Positions 18,077 to 27,127 of a stretch of DNA of 64,000 bases are shown here, in pieces. This DNA is from Enterococcus asini ATCC 700915. GTDB taxonomy: Bacteria > Bacillota > Bacilli > Lactobacillales > Enterococcaceae. The notes under the pieces were generated by a model that saw only the letters and a program-made list of their open reading frames with translations, was not told the DNA's origin and made no database searches. The stretch lies in the NCBI RefSeq assembly GCF_000407365.1, contig NZ_ASVU01000001.1, positions 627,001 to 691,000 on the forward strand. Reading direction: 5' to 3'. The translations under genes were made by a program, and so were the position numbers. How positions within the stretch are numbered: position 1 is the stretch's first letter; the number at the start of each line of letters is the position of its first letter.

Positions 18077-18109
18077 AAAAAAGGCTAGGTCAATGACCTG
18101 GCCTTTTTA
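18077..18109 (-). terminator. Terminator after the YesS-like regulator gene
   Basis: AAAAAAGGCTAGGTCA and TGACCTGGCCTTTTT form a stem with one internal mismatch and a T run on the minus strand. It would set the fusion gene apart from the rest of the operon or make its expression lower by partial read-through; no clear promoter is visible in the remaining 33 bp before that gene. Confidence 0.75.
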
Positions 18110-18115
18110 TCGTGT

Positions 18116-20323
18116 TTATCCTCGGCCCTTGCGGTATTGCCCTGGGGTCATCCCCGTTACTTTTTTAAAGAGCCGATTGAAATAGCTAGGATTGTACCCC
18201 ATGCTTTCCGCAATACTACTGATTTGTTGATTTGTTTCTACTAACAAACGCTTGGCCTCAGCAATACGGATATTGGTCAAATAATCAATAAACGTAACGT
18301 GTTTCACTCGTTTGAATTCCTTACTTAAAAAGATTGGATCCAATTCAAACTGGTCTGCCACATACTCCAATGACATCTGCTCATTGGTAAATTCCTTTTG
18401 CATGTAATTAGCGACTTCTTGAATCGTCTCATTGAAAGAATTCGAGACTTTTTCCTGCCAAAGTAACGAGACCGGCTTCAAGAAATGTTGGAAGAGAAAG
18501 TCGGTGACTTGCTCCGGATTTAAAATCCGTTGAATCCGTTCCAATAATACGGTTTTCCCTAAATATTCACTGGAGACGATACCACTTTCGCTAAGTTCAT
18601 ATTCCACTTGATCATACAAACGATTAATCACGAATAAGACGGCGTATTGCCGATCATTTTTCACCAAGGCTTGTTTGATAAAGGCTGCGGTGCTGTTGTA
18701 GAGTTCCTCTTGGTAGCTACTCTTCAGTGCGGTAATCATCAATTTTTCCTGGGTCACAGGATACTTTGGTAACTGCTTATCTCGGGTCTCTTCTACTAGC
18801 ACTTGATTTTCTAATAACAGATGTTGGTGCGTAATCAATCGCTGCGTCTCTTCCACCAAATCTGGTATTAAGCGGAACTGGTTTTCTAAAGGTGAAATCA
18901 CAATCGTCAAATGACGCCGAATCACCGAATTAATTTGCTTCGTCAAAGCAGTCACGAATTCTTGGTACTCCAAATCATCCATCATGGCCACCAGCGTAAT
19001 CTGCATCTGGTCAAAAGCTAAAATCGTCCCATCCGCAAAGTACATACTCGTCAAATCGTTGACAATGTTTTCAATAGCGAAGAAAGTGTAGTGATCTTCT
19101 TGTACCGCTTGCTGAGGAGTGATCAGCTCATTGACCTGGATAAAGAGGATACGATAGCCTTGATAGTTCACGTCCCAACCTTTTTGGATCAAGTGTTGGC
19201 GCAGTTCTACCTCTTGTAAATAACCGTAATATCCCTCGACTAATTGTTGCATTACTTGCCGTTTAGCCGAATCTTGCAAGCGGAGAGTCTGTCGTTCTAG
19301 TTTATCTTTTTCTTGGTCCATTTGATTCCAACGATCGACTAAAAACTGCAATTCATCTTCGGCTTGCCAATTATCATCGCCAAACAAGCGTTCCATTGTT
19401 TGTTGAATAGGTTGATATTGTTTACCTGCGAGATAAAGACTAAGTACCAATACGCCTGCGATAAAGATGGTGCTCAAGATCAACAAGACATTTGCCAAAT
19501 GGGTAATTGGGCCAGTAACCGCCTTCAATGGTACTAAGGAATAAAAGGTCCAAGTTTGATTCAGTCGAGCGTTTTCCCTAGCCATCACACTGTATTCTTC
19601 TCCATTGATGCGTTCCACCCAAGAGCCAGCAGCTGGCGTGTTCTCTTTCAAATAGGTACGTAATGCTGAATCACCAGCGGTTATGATAGTCCCTTTGTCA
19701 AAAGCGATCCCCACACCACTGTTGGGCACCTGTGTCGCATTGAAATACTTCAACATGGACTTGGCATCCAACGTGGCTACGAGATAAACCAAGGGCGTAT
19801 CGGGATTATTGGTATTAATGTTTTGAACGAAATCTAGATGCCCATTTTCAGCGATTTGCCAACGATAGAGTTTGTTATCTGCTATCTTGAAATCTTTAAG
19901 CGCCTTTTTTTGTTGTTTCTCACTTAGTTGGAAGGTCCCACCACTTTCCAAACCAAAAGGATCCTTCCCTAAGGAATAGATCCTTACATTGCTTACATAG
20001 TTTGAACTATTCGCTAAATAAAACAGTTCCTCTGAGATTTGATTCAATGTTTGGTAGGCTGTATCCGCTGTGATTTGCTCACTAAAGCGATTTTCATAAG
20101 ACTGTCCCCAAACGCTTAGGCTAATTTCTAACTGAGAAAGCTGTTGGTTAATATTGTCTACTACTCCGGCGATTTGCTGATTGTTCGCTTGGCGATAGGA
20201 TTTCTGCAAAGGGCCACTAACATAGGCATGTAGCACCAATGCCACTACTAGCAAAGGCAAGACAATCCATAGACTCATCAATTGAATCCGCCTTTGTAAG
20301 CCGCCTTTTTTCAAAAGCTTCAT
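18116..20323 (-). CDS. Membrane-anchored AraC-family regulator, YesS-like
   Basis: 735 residues. A membrane segment lies near residues 15-33 (LWIVLPLLVVALVLHAYV), then an extracellular sensor of about 240 residues, a second membrane segment near 280-300 (VLLILSTIFIAGVLVLSLYLAG), a cytoplasmic linker and a C-terminal double-HTH AraC domain (EYVADQFELDPIFLSKEFKRV; SIAESMGYNPSYFNRLFKKVTGMTPGQYRKGRG). This matches the B. subtilis YesS type, an activator of rhamnogalacturonan genes. It probably senses extracellular pectin fragments and activates the two promoters at 26.9 and 28.7 kb. GAGG precedes the ATG. Confidence 0.88.
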   Translation of the reverse strand: MKLLKKGGLQRRIQLMSLWIVLPLLVVALVLHAYVSGPLQKSYRQANNQQIAGVVDNINQQLSQLEISLSVWGQSYENRFSEQITADTAYQTLNQISEELFYLANSSNYVSNVRIYSLGKDPFGLESGGTFQLSEKQQKKALKDFKIADNKLYRWQIAENGHLDFVQNINTNNPDTPLVYLVATLDAKSMLKYFNATQVPNSGVGIAFDKGTIITAGDSALRTYLKENTPAAGSWVERINGEEYSVMARENARLNQTWTFYSLVPLKAVTGPITHLANVLLILSTIFIAGVLVLSLYLAGKQYQPIQQTMERLFGDDNWQAEDELQFLVDRWNQMDQEKDKLERQTLRLQDSAKRQVMQQLVEGYYGYLQEVELRQHLIQKGWDVNYQGYRILFIQVNELITPQQAVQEDHYTFFAIENIVNDLTSMYFADGTILAFDQMQITLVAMMDDLEYQEFVTALTKQINSVIRRHLTIVISPLENQFRLIPDLVEETQRLITHQHLLLENQVLVEETRDKQLPKYPVTQEKLMITALKSSYQEELYNSTAAFIKQALVKNDRQYAVLFVINRLYDQVEYELSESGIVSSEYLGKTVLLERIQRILNPEQVTDFLFQHFLKPVSLLWQEKVSNSFNETIQEVANYMQKEFTNEQMSLEYVADQFELDPIFLSKEFKRVKHVTFIDYLTNIRIAEAKRLLVETNQQISSIAESMGYNPSYFNRLFKKVTGMTPGQYRKGRG

Positions 20324-20336
20324 ATCTCTTCATCCT

Positions 20337-21152
20337 CTAGATTCGATTGAGGCCACTGTTCAACTGAATGATTTCTCCATCCACCGAAATCCAGACCGGT
20401 AGTTGAGACAAGTTGAGCACCTGACTTCCGTCTACAGTATAAATGAGTTGACGGCCCGCGTCCATGTATCGTTTAAATTCCAAATTGGTGCAATACCAAA
20501 TATCATCTCGCTGGCCAACTTGTTCTGCAAAAGACTCCATTAGAGCCCAGTTGTCATCACGACTGAACTCAAAGCTGTGTCCCCAGACATACATTAAGTA
20601 TAGGTACTGCTTCTTTTCCAAACCGATGAATTCTGCTCCATGTTTTAACAAATCATGGTTGTGATGACAAGTCGCTTGCCACCGATACCAATCCTTAGGT
20701 AAGCCGTAGTGATGGTGGCTGCCTACCACTCGGCTGTACTCGATGCCCAAAGCAGGCAATAAATCGATAATCTCTTGGGTAAAAGACCCATTAGGATAAG
20801 ACAGCCCTTGCACTGGATACTCAGTCAGACTTTCTAATACTTTACGATCTTCCAAAATTTCCTGAGCCACTTGAGGTAATGGGCAACGCTCAATCGTTGG
20901 GTGCGTCAGAGTATGACAAGCTACCTCATGCCCTTGATATAAATCCGCAACTTCACTCATGGAAATCCGATCATGATCTGCCTTGTCCCCGAAAGCGTCG
21001 GGAAAACGCCCACCATTTAAATGGAAGGTGCCTTTTAGTCCCCAACGATTAAAGATTTCTATGAGACGACGGTCTTCGGTGCGACCGTCGTCATAACTCA
21101 TGGTTAACGCCTTAAATTTTCCTCCTGGATAACACAAATAGTACTGCTTCAT
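20337..21152 (-). CDS. NodB-type polysaccharide deacetylase
   Basis: 271-residue carbohydrate esterase 4-like protein. LTMSYDDGRTEDRRLIE carries the two Asp of motif 1, and ACHTLTHPTIERC carries the HxxxH metal-binding pair of motif 2; a HSFEFSRDDNW region follows. There is no signal peptide, so it is predicted to be intracellular and to act on imported acetylated oligosaccharides rather than on cell wall. This fits its place in the pectin operon between the permease genes and the regulator. The true substrate is not shown by the sequence. Confidence 0.85.
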   Translation of the reverse strand: MKQYYLCYPGGKFKALTMSYDDGRTEDRRLIEIFNRWGLKGTFHLNGGRFPDAFGDKADHDRISMSEVADLYQGHEVACHTLTHPTIERCPLPQVAQEILEDRKVLESLTEYPVQGLSYPNGSFTQEIIDLLPALGIEYSRVVGSHHHYGLPKDWYRWQATCHHNHDLLKHGAEFIGLEKKQYLYLMYVWGHSFEFSRDDNWALMESFAEQVGQRDDIWYCTNLEFKRYMDAGRQLIYTVDGSQVLNLSQLPVWISVDGEIIQLNSGLNRI

Positions 21153-21174
21153 TTTTTTTACTAGCCTCTTTTCT

Positions 21175-22053
21175 TTACCCTTTCACGGAGCCCACGAGCA
21201 TCCCTTTGGCAAAGTGTTTTTGTAAGAATGGATAGAAAATCAAGATTGGTAGAGTGGCCACGATAATTACAGCAAATTTAACCCCTTGTTCTGGTGGCAC
21301 ATAGTTTGGATCCATGCTAGAAAGAGCATTGGCTCCACTGGAAGCCATAGTAATTTGGCGTAAGAGTAATTGGATCGGCCATTTAGCAGCGTCGTTAATG
21401 TACAGCAAACCACTCATGAAGTCATTCCAAATTCCCACCGCATAGAACAATGTAAAAGTAGCAATTACCGGTTTTGATAGTGGTAACATGATTTTCCAGA
21501 GAATCCCAATTTCAGTACAGCCATCCATTTTTGCCGACTCTTCTAGTTCCACAGGCAATTCTTGGAAGAAGTTTTTAATGATCATTAAGTTAAATGGATT
21601 AATAGCAATCGGCAAGATCAACGCCCAGTAGGTATCGATTAATCCTAAGTTCTTAATGACGATAAAGGTTGGAATCATCCCACCGGAAAACAACATAGCG
21701 AAGATTACTAAGTTCAATAAAGTATTGCGCCCTTGCAAGTGCCGGCGAGACAATGGATAGGCAAAAGTGAAGGTACAAAACAATTGTACTAGCGTCCCGA
21801 CAATCGTTACCCCAATCGTGACTAACAAGCTACGAACAAAAGTATTTGTGGAAAAAATGTACTTGTAAGACTCTAAAGTAAATTCTTTAGGCCACAAGAA
21901 GAAGCTACGGGTAGTTAATTCCAATTCAGTAGCGAATGAACCCGCGACAACGTAAATAAAAGGAATGATCATAATCAGCCCGATTAAGCCTAAAAAGATG
22001 AAATTAAAGACATCGAAAACTTTTCCGGCTGTGGTATTGTGCATGTTTTTCAT
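21175..22053 (-). CDS. ABC sugar transporter permease, LplC/YtcP type
   Basis: 292-residue inner-membrane permease of the CUT1 family with about six membrane segments. The EAA loop reads LEESAKMDGCTEIGILWKIMLPLSKP, the contact site for the shared ATPase. It is the second permease of the oligosaccharide importer; no ATPase is encoded nearby, so a general MsmX-like ATPase elsewhere must energise it, as in B. subtilis. AAGGAGG precedes the ATG. Confidence 0.93.
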   Translation of the reverse strand: MKNMHNTTAGKVFDVFNFIFLGLIGLIMIIPFIYVVAGSFATELELTTRSFFLWPKEFTLESYKYIFSTNTFVRSLLVTIGVTIVGTLVQLFCTFTFAYPLSRRHLQGRNTLLNLVIFAMLFSGGMIPTFIVIKNLGLIDTYWALILPIAINPFNLMIIKNFFQELPVELEESAKMDGCTEIGILWKIMLPLSKPVIATFTLFYAVGIWNDFMSGLLYINDAAKWPIQLLLRQITMASSGANALSSMDPNYVPPEQGVKFAVIIVATLPILIFYPFLQKHFAKGMLVGSVKG

Positions 22054-22065
22054 GGGGTTTCCTCC

Positions 22066-23013
22066 TTAATACAAGCCGCTTTCGCCAAAGCGTTTTGCCA
22101 GCTTGTTCGTACCAAAGACTAAGATGATACCGACAACTGATTTGAATAGCCCTACCGCTGTGGAATAACTATATGCCCCATTGGTAATCCCCATCATGTA
22201 GACGTAAGTATCGAATACATCCGCTACGGTACGGTTCAATTGGTTGGTCATCAAGTAAATTTGGTCAAAGCCCGTGGTTAAAATTGAGCCAACTTTCATA
22301 ATCAGCATAATGATAATGGTAGAACGAATCGCTGGTAACGTAATATGCCATACTCGACGGAAGCGTCCGGCACCATCCATGATGGCTGCTTCATATTGCT
22401 CTTGATCGACACCAGACAATGCGGCTAAGTAAATAATGGTGCCCCAACCGATTTCTTTCCAAATCGACTGCAAGACGATCATCGGCCGGAACCATGCTGG
22501 ATCCGAAAGAAAATCGATTTCTTTCCCTGTTAAGGAAGCGACAAAGTTTGCTACCGCCCCATGGTCCACATTGAACAAGATGTACCACAAGCTAACCACG
22601 ATGGTCCAAGATAAAAAGTGTGGCACATAGACAAAGGTTTGGACAGTACGTTGGAAGACCTTGCTGCGTAATTCATTTAACAACAATGCCAAGACGATTG
22701 GTGCTGGAAAAGAGAAAAAGATGTTTAAGAAAGCCAACATTAACGTGTTCCAAAGAATCCGGAAAAAGTCTGGGTTGCTAAAGAAATCCCGGAAGTTCTG
22801 TAAGCCGACCCATTGACTACCGTTGATTCCAGCAAAAGGCACATAGTCTTTAAAAGCGATAATCAGCCCATACATCGGAGCGTACTTGAAGATTGCAAAG
22901 TACAAAATCCCAGGAACTGTCAGCAAGTATAGCCATTTATTTTGTTTAAAATGCCGCATAAAACTCCCCAAGGCACTTTTTTTCTTAGTCGTTTTACGGA
23001 TTGTTGTTTCCAT
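22066..23013 (-). CDS. ABC sugar transporter permease, LplB/YteP type
   Basis: 315-residue CUT1-family permease with six predicted membrane segments after a basic N-terminus (TTKKKSALGSFMRHFKQNKWLYLL). The EAA loop is YEAAIMDGAGRFRRVWHITLPAIRST. It pairs with the LplC-like permease 12 bp downstream and the binding lipoprotein at 27.1 kb. Its ATG overlaps the stop of the YetA-like gene (TAATG). Likely cargo: unsaturated rhamnogalacturonan oligosaccharides, inferred from context. Confidence 0.93.
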   Translation of the reverse strand: METTIRKTTKKKSALGSFMRHFKQNKWLYLLTVPGILYFAIFKYAPMYGLIIAFKDYVPFAGINGSQWVGLQNFRDFFSNPDFFRILWNTLMLAFLNIFFSFPAPIVLALLLNELRSKVFQRTVQTFVYVPHFLSWTIVVSLWYILFNVDHGAVANFVASLTGKEIDFLSDPAWFRPMIVLQSIWKEIGWGTIIYLAALSGVDQEQYEAAIMDGAGRFRRVWHITLPAIRSTIIIMLIMKVGSILTTGFDQIYLMTNQLNRTVADVFDTYVYMMGITNGAYSYSTAVGLFKSVVGIILVFGTNKLAKRFGESGLY

Positions 23014-25508
23014 TAGTTTTCCTCCTTCATTTCATCCCCGATTAAATCAAGACAGCAAATCACGTTTAAGCACCATTGAGAAACCACATTCGTAGAAATC
23101 CAAGGCATTTCTGACACCTTTTGCCAAGTGGCTACTGCTTGTCGGGAGTCTGCTACTGGTAACGCCATGCCAGATAGATCGTTTTGTAAAAGTAAATCCC
23201 ATGCCCGTTGGCTAATTTTTTGATCGTTTCGCTGAACTGCCCCATAAGCCATCATCGTCGTAGCAAACATTGGCCAAGAGAAGTTTGGTTCTTTCAATAA
23301 GCCTTCCGAGTAGTGCTCCTTATCTTCTGGTGACAGACTGTACATCCAGCCAAACTCAGCGACCATGTCCGACCACTCGTCATCTTCTAAGTTCATAGCC
23401 AGCTCCGTCCACACTTGGGGTGCCCCAAAGGAAATGACCATGTGATAGCCTCCAGTCAAACCAGTCCCTAGATAATCCAGCGTCTTCTTCTCTGGATCAA
23501 ACATGGTAATCGGACCAGAAAGCAGCCGATTTGGTGATCGTTTCAAGCAATCAATTCCTGTCAAAATCTTTTGCAAGTAGACCTGATCGCCAGTACGTTC
23601 CCATTGGGTAAACCAGTTTGAAACCAAAGCTGACCAGTCGGGGCCGACACGGACGGGAATTTTCTGACCGTCTCTTTCCATGAATTCTCGCATTGGCGGT
23701 AACTCATCAAAAGCGTATTCTTCGTTGTCTTTGACTTGCTCCATGATTTCTCCGATGCGTTCGTCGCCGGTTAAATAATAATAATAGCGGTGTAACCCGG
23801 CCATCGAAATGCGGACTTCTTTGGCTTGACAACCCCAATGTAAGACATTGTGTCGTGATCCTAGTCCCTTGTATTCTCCAGCGTGATATTGGTCCACTTC
23901 AGAAGTATGACGAGTCATGTTTTCAGCGAAGTAGTACACCTCGGCATCCCCTGTGCGAAGAAAGTCTAGCCACAACCACATATTTGGCACGAGCTCGGTA
24001 TTTTGCCAAGCGTAACCGCCCAAATCATAGCGCCATTGATGGCGGAAGCGGTCATAGGTATGCATCACATCACCGAAGTTCCAAAAACCATACCAGCTCC
24101 GTTGCCCCACTTCAGCTAAATAAAACTGGCGTAAAGCTAACATTTGCTCTTCTAACATGGTTTTGGTCTGATTACTCTTATCCGGTAAGCTGAAGTAACC
24201 GAAGACTCCAGTATTACGATAATCCTCAGGGTTCGCCACAATTTGCGCCGGTTGCTGATTTTCCTCTGCTAAGGCAAGGAGTTCTTCGTTACTAGCAGGA
24301 GTGGAAAAGAGGTCAATCCAGATTCGAGAAGTATTAGCGATGCCCACCGGGGTGGAGCGGATTTCCTCCATACCTTCATACCCACTAAGCATGTGATCCC
24401 GTTCAGAATAATGACGAAAATCCATCGCTTCAGCTTCTGGAGACCAAAGCCAAGTAGTCAGTTTCGTTTGATCATGGCTCAATCCACTAACTTCGATTTC
24501 AGAAGGAGCTTTTTCCCAGAAGTTTTCCAAGCTACAAGCAACCCCACCAGTTTCTCCACCGGCATACAAGGTACCAGAGTAATGAGCCCCGTCTCCCATG
24601 GGCAACCAACAGTAATCCTTACCAGTTTGCTTCGCCATTTCAAATGAGCGATGCGTACTTTGAACTACACGGAAGTTGTTCCAAATTGCATTTTCTTTCC
24701 CGTGAAGCAACATCGGTTCGTCTTCTGCATCTAGCTTTACGATTTCCCCTTGGGCTTGTAAGTGATAATTTGGATTATTTTCATAAAAGCGGCGGGAAAG
24801 CAATAATTGCGCCGGTTCGCTGTATACATCATCCCCGACGAATTTCACTTGTCGATTCCACTTTTCGCCGGTAAGTGCTGTGGTGAATTCCAAGCCTAAA
24901 CCTTCATAAGCTAATCCTTTGATGATGACTACCGTGTGGATGATTTCCAGTTTGGCCAGTCCTCGATAAATACGAAAACGCAGAGTGAACTCTTGGGCAC
25001 ACTGACCTTGAATGTGGATTTCTCCGGTTACTTTTATGACGGCTTTTTCTCCGCCATTTTCTTCTAACTTCAAACCCGTTACCTGAGAGCGATATTTCTT
25101 TCCTTGGTATTGTAAAAGTAAATGCAAATTAGTCAGGCGTTTTTCTCCTGATACTTGTACCCAGTCCAAAAGATTGATGCCTTCCCCGTGTTTCGGGAAG
25201 AAGCCTTTGATGATACCATTATCAAAATAAATTCCGTTGTATTTTTCATTGGCGATTGCCTGTTGTTCCAGTTGCTCTCCTTGATGAAAGTTCAGTTCAG
25301 TTTCTGAGGAAACCACGCCATTGTGACCGGTCCACTTCACTGAACCATCCGGCCAATACGCCATAACCTTCGTCTGTAATGGTGTTTCTCCTAAGTAAAA
25401 GTCCTTTTCGGCTACTTCAGCAACAGCTAATTCCCCTTTATGCCAAGGATGACCAAAGCTCATTCCTCGAATGACTTTTGGACTATCTTTTAACCATTTC
25501 AATCCCAT
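23013..25508 (-). CDS. YetA-like protein, PcRGLX/PL26 exo-rhamnogalacturonan lyase-like
   Basis: 831-residue protein of the YetA family, related to the fungal exo-rhamnogalacturonan lyase PcRGLX (PL26). An N-terminal beta-rich part (VIRGMSFGHPWHKGELA...) is followed by an (alpha/alpha)-type central region (WYGFWNFGDVMHTYDRFRHQWRYDLGGYAW; HAGEYKGLGSRHNVLHWGCQAKEVRIS) and a C-terminal beta domain. No signal peptide, so it is intracellular. It would split rhamnogalacturonan from the end of imported chains; activity is inferred from the family, and the catalytic residues were not verified. It overlaps the YesL-like gene by 26 bp. Confidence 0.82.
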   Translation of the reverse strand: MGLKWLKDSPKVIRGMSFGHPWHKGELAVAEVAEKDFYLGETPLQTKVMAYWPDGSVKWTGHNGVVSSETELNFHQGEQLEQQAIANEKYNGIYFDNGIIKGFFPKHGEGINLLDWVQVSGEKRLTNLHLLLQYQGKKYRSQVTGLKLEENGGEKAVIKVTGEIHIQGQCAQEFTLRFRIYRGLAKLEIIHTVVIIKGLAYEGLGLEFTTALTGEKWNRQVKFVGDDVYSEPAQLLLSRRFYENNPNYHLQAQGEIVKLDAEDEPMLLHGKENAIWNNFRVVQSTHRSFEMAKQTGKDYCWLPMGDGAHYSGTLYAGGETGGVACSLENFWEKAPSEIEVSGLSHDQTKLTTWLWSPEAEAMDFRHYSERDHMLSGYEGMEEIRSTPVGIANTSRIWIDLFSTPASNEELLALAEENQQPAQIVANPEDYRNTGVFGYFSLPDKSNQTKTMLEEQMLALRQFYLAEVGQRSWYGFWNFGDVMHTYDRFRHQWRYDLGGYAWQNTELVPNMWLWLDFLRTGDAEVYYFAENMTRHTSEVDQYHAGEYKGLGSRHNVLHWGCQAKEVRISMAGLHRYYYYLTGDERIGEIMEQVKDNEEYAFDELPPMREFMERDGQKIPVRVGPDWSALVSNWFTQWERTGDQVYLQKILTGIDCLKRSPNRLLSGPITMFDPEKKTLDYLGTGLTGGYHMVISFGAPQVWTELAMNLEDDEWSDMVAEFGWMYSLSPEDKEHYSEGLLKEPNFSWPMFATTMMAYGAVQRNDQKISQRAWDLLLQNDLSGMALPVADSRQAVATWQKVSEMPWISTNVVSQWCLNVICCLDLIGDEMKEEN

Positions 25509-26148
25509 TTGTTGCTTCCTCCATCTCGCTTGTCTCTTCTACAGCCGCAGCGGCTACTTTTTGTTCATTTTCTTCAAAGAATTTCAAATACAATCCCATA
25601 GTTCCATAAATCCAAATACCAATACTTACAAAGGGTAACAAACCCGGTAATAGCAACGTAACGGTGCTACAAATACCAAACCACAACAGGCCCAATAAGC
25701 TTCCTACAGGTTGATAGGTCAAAAATTTCAAGGAAAAGCCGAAATACCGTTTTGCCGGAATCTCGTAAAACTCATACATGGCAAACATTGTCATTACAAC
25801 CGTAATCAGAATACATTGACTGATGATGTAGAGTACCAGTCCTTTAATGGTTAAATCCGTTACCACAAAAAGTTGAACCATAACGGTAGGTAGACCGAAA
25901 ATCAATAGAATTGGGCCAAAGATTCGGTTGCTACGCCAAAAGTTCTCCTTGTAGTAGGATAAGTACGTGCGTAAAACCGGCACGCCTTGTTTGCGAATAT
26001 CCAGCTTTGCCAAATGAAACCCGGCTTGAATCCCCGGGCCAATTCCTAGTAGCACACCCCCCATCAAGATTCCTAACAAAACGCAGAGATTAATGCGTAA
26101 ACAGTAAAAAATCAGTTCCGCAGAAGCATAAATTTTCTTCCAATTCAC
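25483..26148 (-). CDS. YesL-like DUF624 membrane protein
   Basis: About 221 residues with five or six membrane segments (LRINLCVLLGILMGGVLLGIGP; IFGPILLIFGLPTVMVQLFVV; LLGLLWFGICSTVTLLLPGLLPFVSIGIW) and a charged C-terminal tail. The family (YesL/DUF624) occurs in sugar ABC-transporter operons and may help assemble or regulate the importer; its exact function is not known. A GTG at 26148 is the start because AAAGGAGGAG stands just before it; the frame extends upstream only into the end of yesU. It overlaps the next gene by 26 bp. Confidence 0.83.
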   Translation of the reverse strand: MNWKKIYASAELIFYCLRINLCVLLGILMGGVLLGIGPGIQAGFHLAKLDIRKQGVPVLRTYLSYYKENFWRSNRIFGPILLIFGLPTVMVQLFVVTDLTIKGLVLYIISQCILITVVMTMFAMYEFYEIPAKRYFGFSLKFLTYQPVGSLLGLLWFGICSTVTLLLPGLLPFVSIGIWIYGTMGLYLKFFEENEQKVAAAAVEETSEMEEATNGIEMVKR

Positions 26149-26150
26149 GG

Positions 26151-26813
26151 TTACTCCTCCTTTTGATAGACCTTCAAGTCCTTGTAGCAAGCTTTCATTG
26201 GAGCCATTTGACGAAAGCCAATGTACCCCTCAGCTAAGGCCGGTCCATAAGCTCCATCTTCTTCATAGGAAAACAACAATAAATCGTTCATCCAAAAACG
26301 AACATGATTACCATCTTTTTCGATGGCTAATTGATAAAACTCTAGGACATCTGCGACTCCCGGCAAAGGATCTGCACCTTGAGCGACTAAATGAAAGCCA
26401 TGACTCTTGCGTAAGTTACACGTTTCAAAGCAGCGTTCTGTAGCATATTTCCGGCGATAATAGGAGATATGATACGCATCAATCGCCCCTGAATGATATT
26501 GGGGATAATACCCATTACGCTCTGGCAAACTTGGATCAAACAGATCTTTCTCCTGCCCCATGGCGGAAAAGAACATCATACACAATCCCGGTTCCTCCAA
26601 TGGCTTAAATTGCCACTCAATGCGTATCCGATCTGGAAATTTCTGTGGCACCCAATAAAGAAAGTGGGCATAATCTCCCAAACTTTCATCATCTCCATTG
26701 GTTAATACCAAGCCACCATCAAAGGAGATTTTAGGATTCCCTTCTGTGATGAATCCTGCAACATCTTCTGGTGTTTGGAGTGGATTTTCATAAATCAAAC
26801 GATATTGTTTCAT
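26151..26813 (-). CDS. YesU-like DUF1961 protein
   Basis: 220-residue protein with a concanavalin-like beta-sandwich pattern: RIRIEWQFKPLEEPGLCMMFFS, YQLAIEKDGNHVRFWMNDLLLFSYE and GYIGFRQMAPMKACYKDLKVY are typical of YesU. It is thought to bind or process plant-derived oligosaccharides; the reaction is not established. The start at 26813 is supported by GAAGGGTGA upstream; the frame from 26855 would begin inside the promoter leader. First gene of the seven-gene pectin operon that ends with the YesS-like regulator. Confidence 0.83.
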   Translation of the reverse strand: MKQYRLIYENPLQTPEDVAGFITEGNPKISFDGGLVLTNGDDESLGDYAHFLYWVPQKFPDRIRIEWQFKPLEEPGLCMMFFSAMGQEKDLFDPSLPERNGYYPQYHSGAIDAYHISYYRRKYATERCFETCNLRKSHGFHLVAQGADPLPGVADVLEFYQLAIEKDGNHVRFWMNDLLLFSYEEDGAYGPALAEGYIGFRQMAPMKACYKDLKVYQKEE

Positions 26814-26857
26814 GCGATCACCCTTCGTTACTAAAACGGTTTCAATTTTGTACACTC

Positions 26858-26940
26858 ATAATAGTCTTGACCTGGGTTTCTAACAATTGACTTTTTTTGA
26901 AATCCGCAGAAACCGCTGATATGTAAGCGTTTTTAATTGA
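26858..26940 (-). promoter_or_regulatory. Pectin operon promoter with conserved upstream element and cre-like site
   Basis: Minus-strand promoter: -35 TTGTTA (26881-26886), 17-bp spacer, -10 TATTAT (26858-26863). Directly upstream is an element of about 55 bp (26884-26940) that recurs before the binding-protein gene at 28.7 kb. Shared blocks, read on the plus strand, are CAATTGACT next to the -35, a GAAAC block, and TATGTAAGCGTTTTT. The last block resembles a cre site (TGTAAGCGTTTTTA). The position suggests activator sites for the YesS-like protein plus catabolite control. The remaining 150 bp down to 27092 hold no recognisable feature. Confidence 0.75.
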
Positions 26941-27091
26941 TTTTTCTTGAAGAAAAACAATTGTCGCAAAACTACAGGTCAACCACTTTCGTACTGATCA
27001 CTTACTAAAGACTAGTTGCTACTTACCTTTGAATATCGCCGGCTAATTTCAGGCTTTTAAAAAATCCTCTGCTAGCTGAAATAAGACAGAA

Positions 27092-27122
27092 AAAGAGGCT
27101 GAATGAATCTCCAGCCTCTTTA
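27092..27122 (-). terminator. Terminator of the binding-protein gene
   Basis: AAAGAGGCTG and CAGCCTCTTT form a 10-bp stem with a 10-base loop, followed on the minus strand by TTTTTC. Confidence 0.88.
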
Positions 27123-27127
27123 ACGGA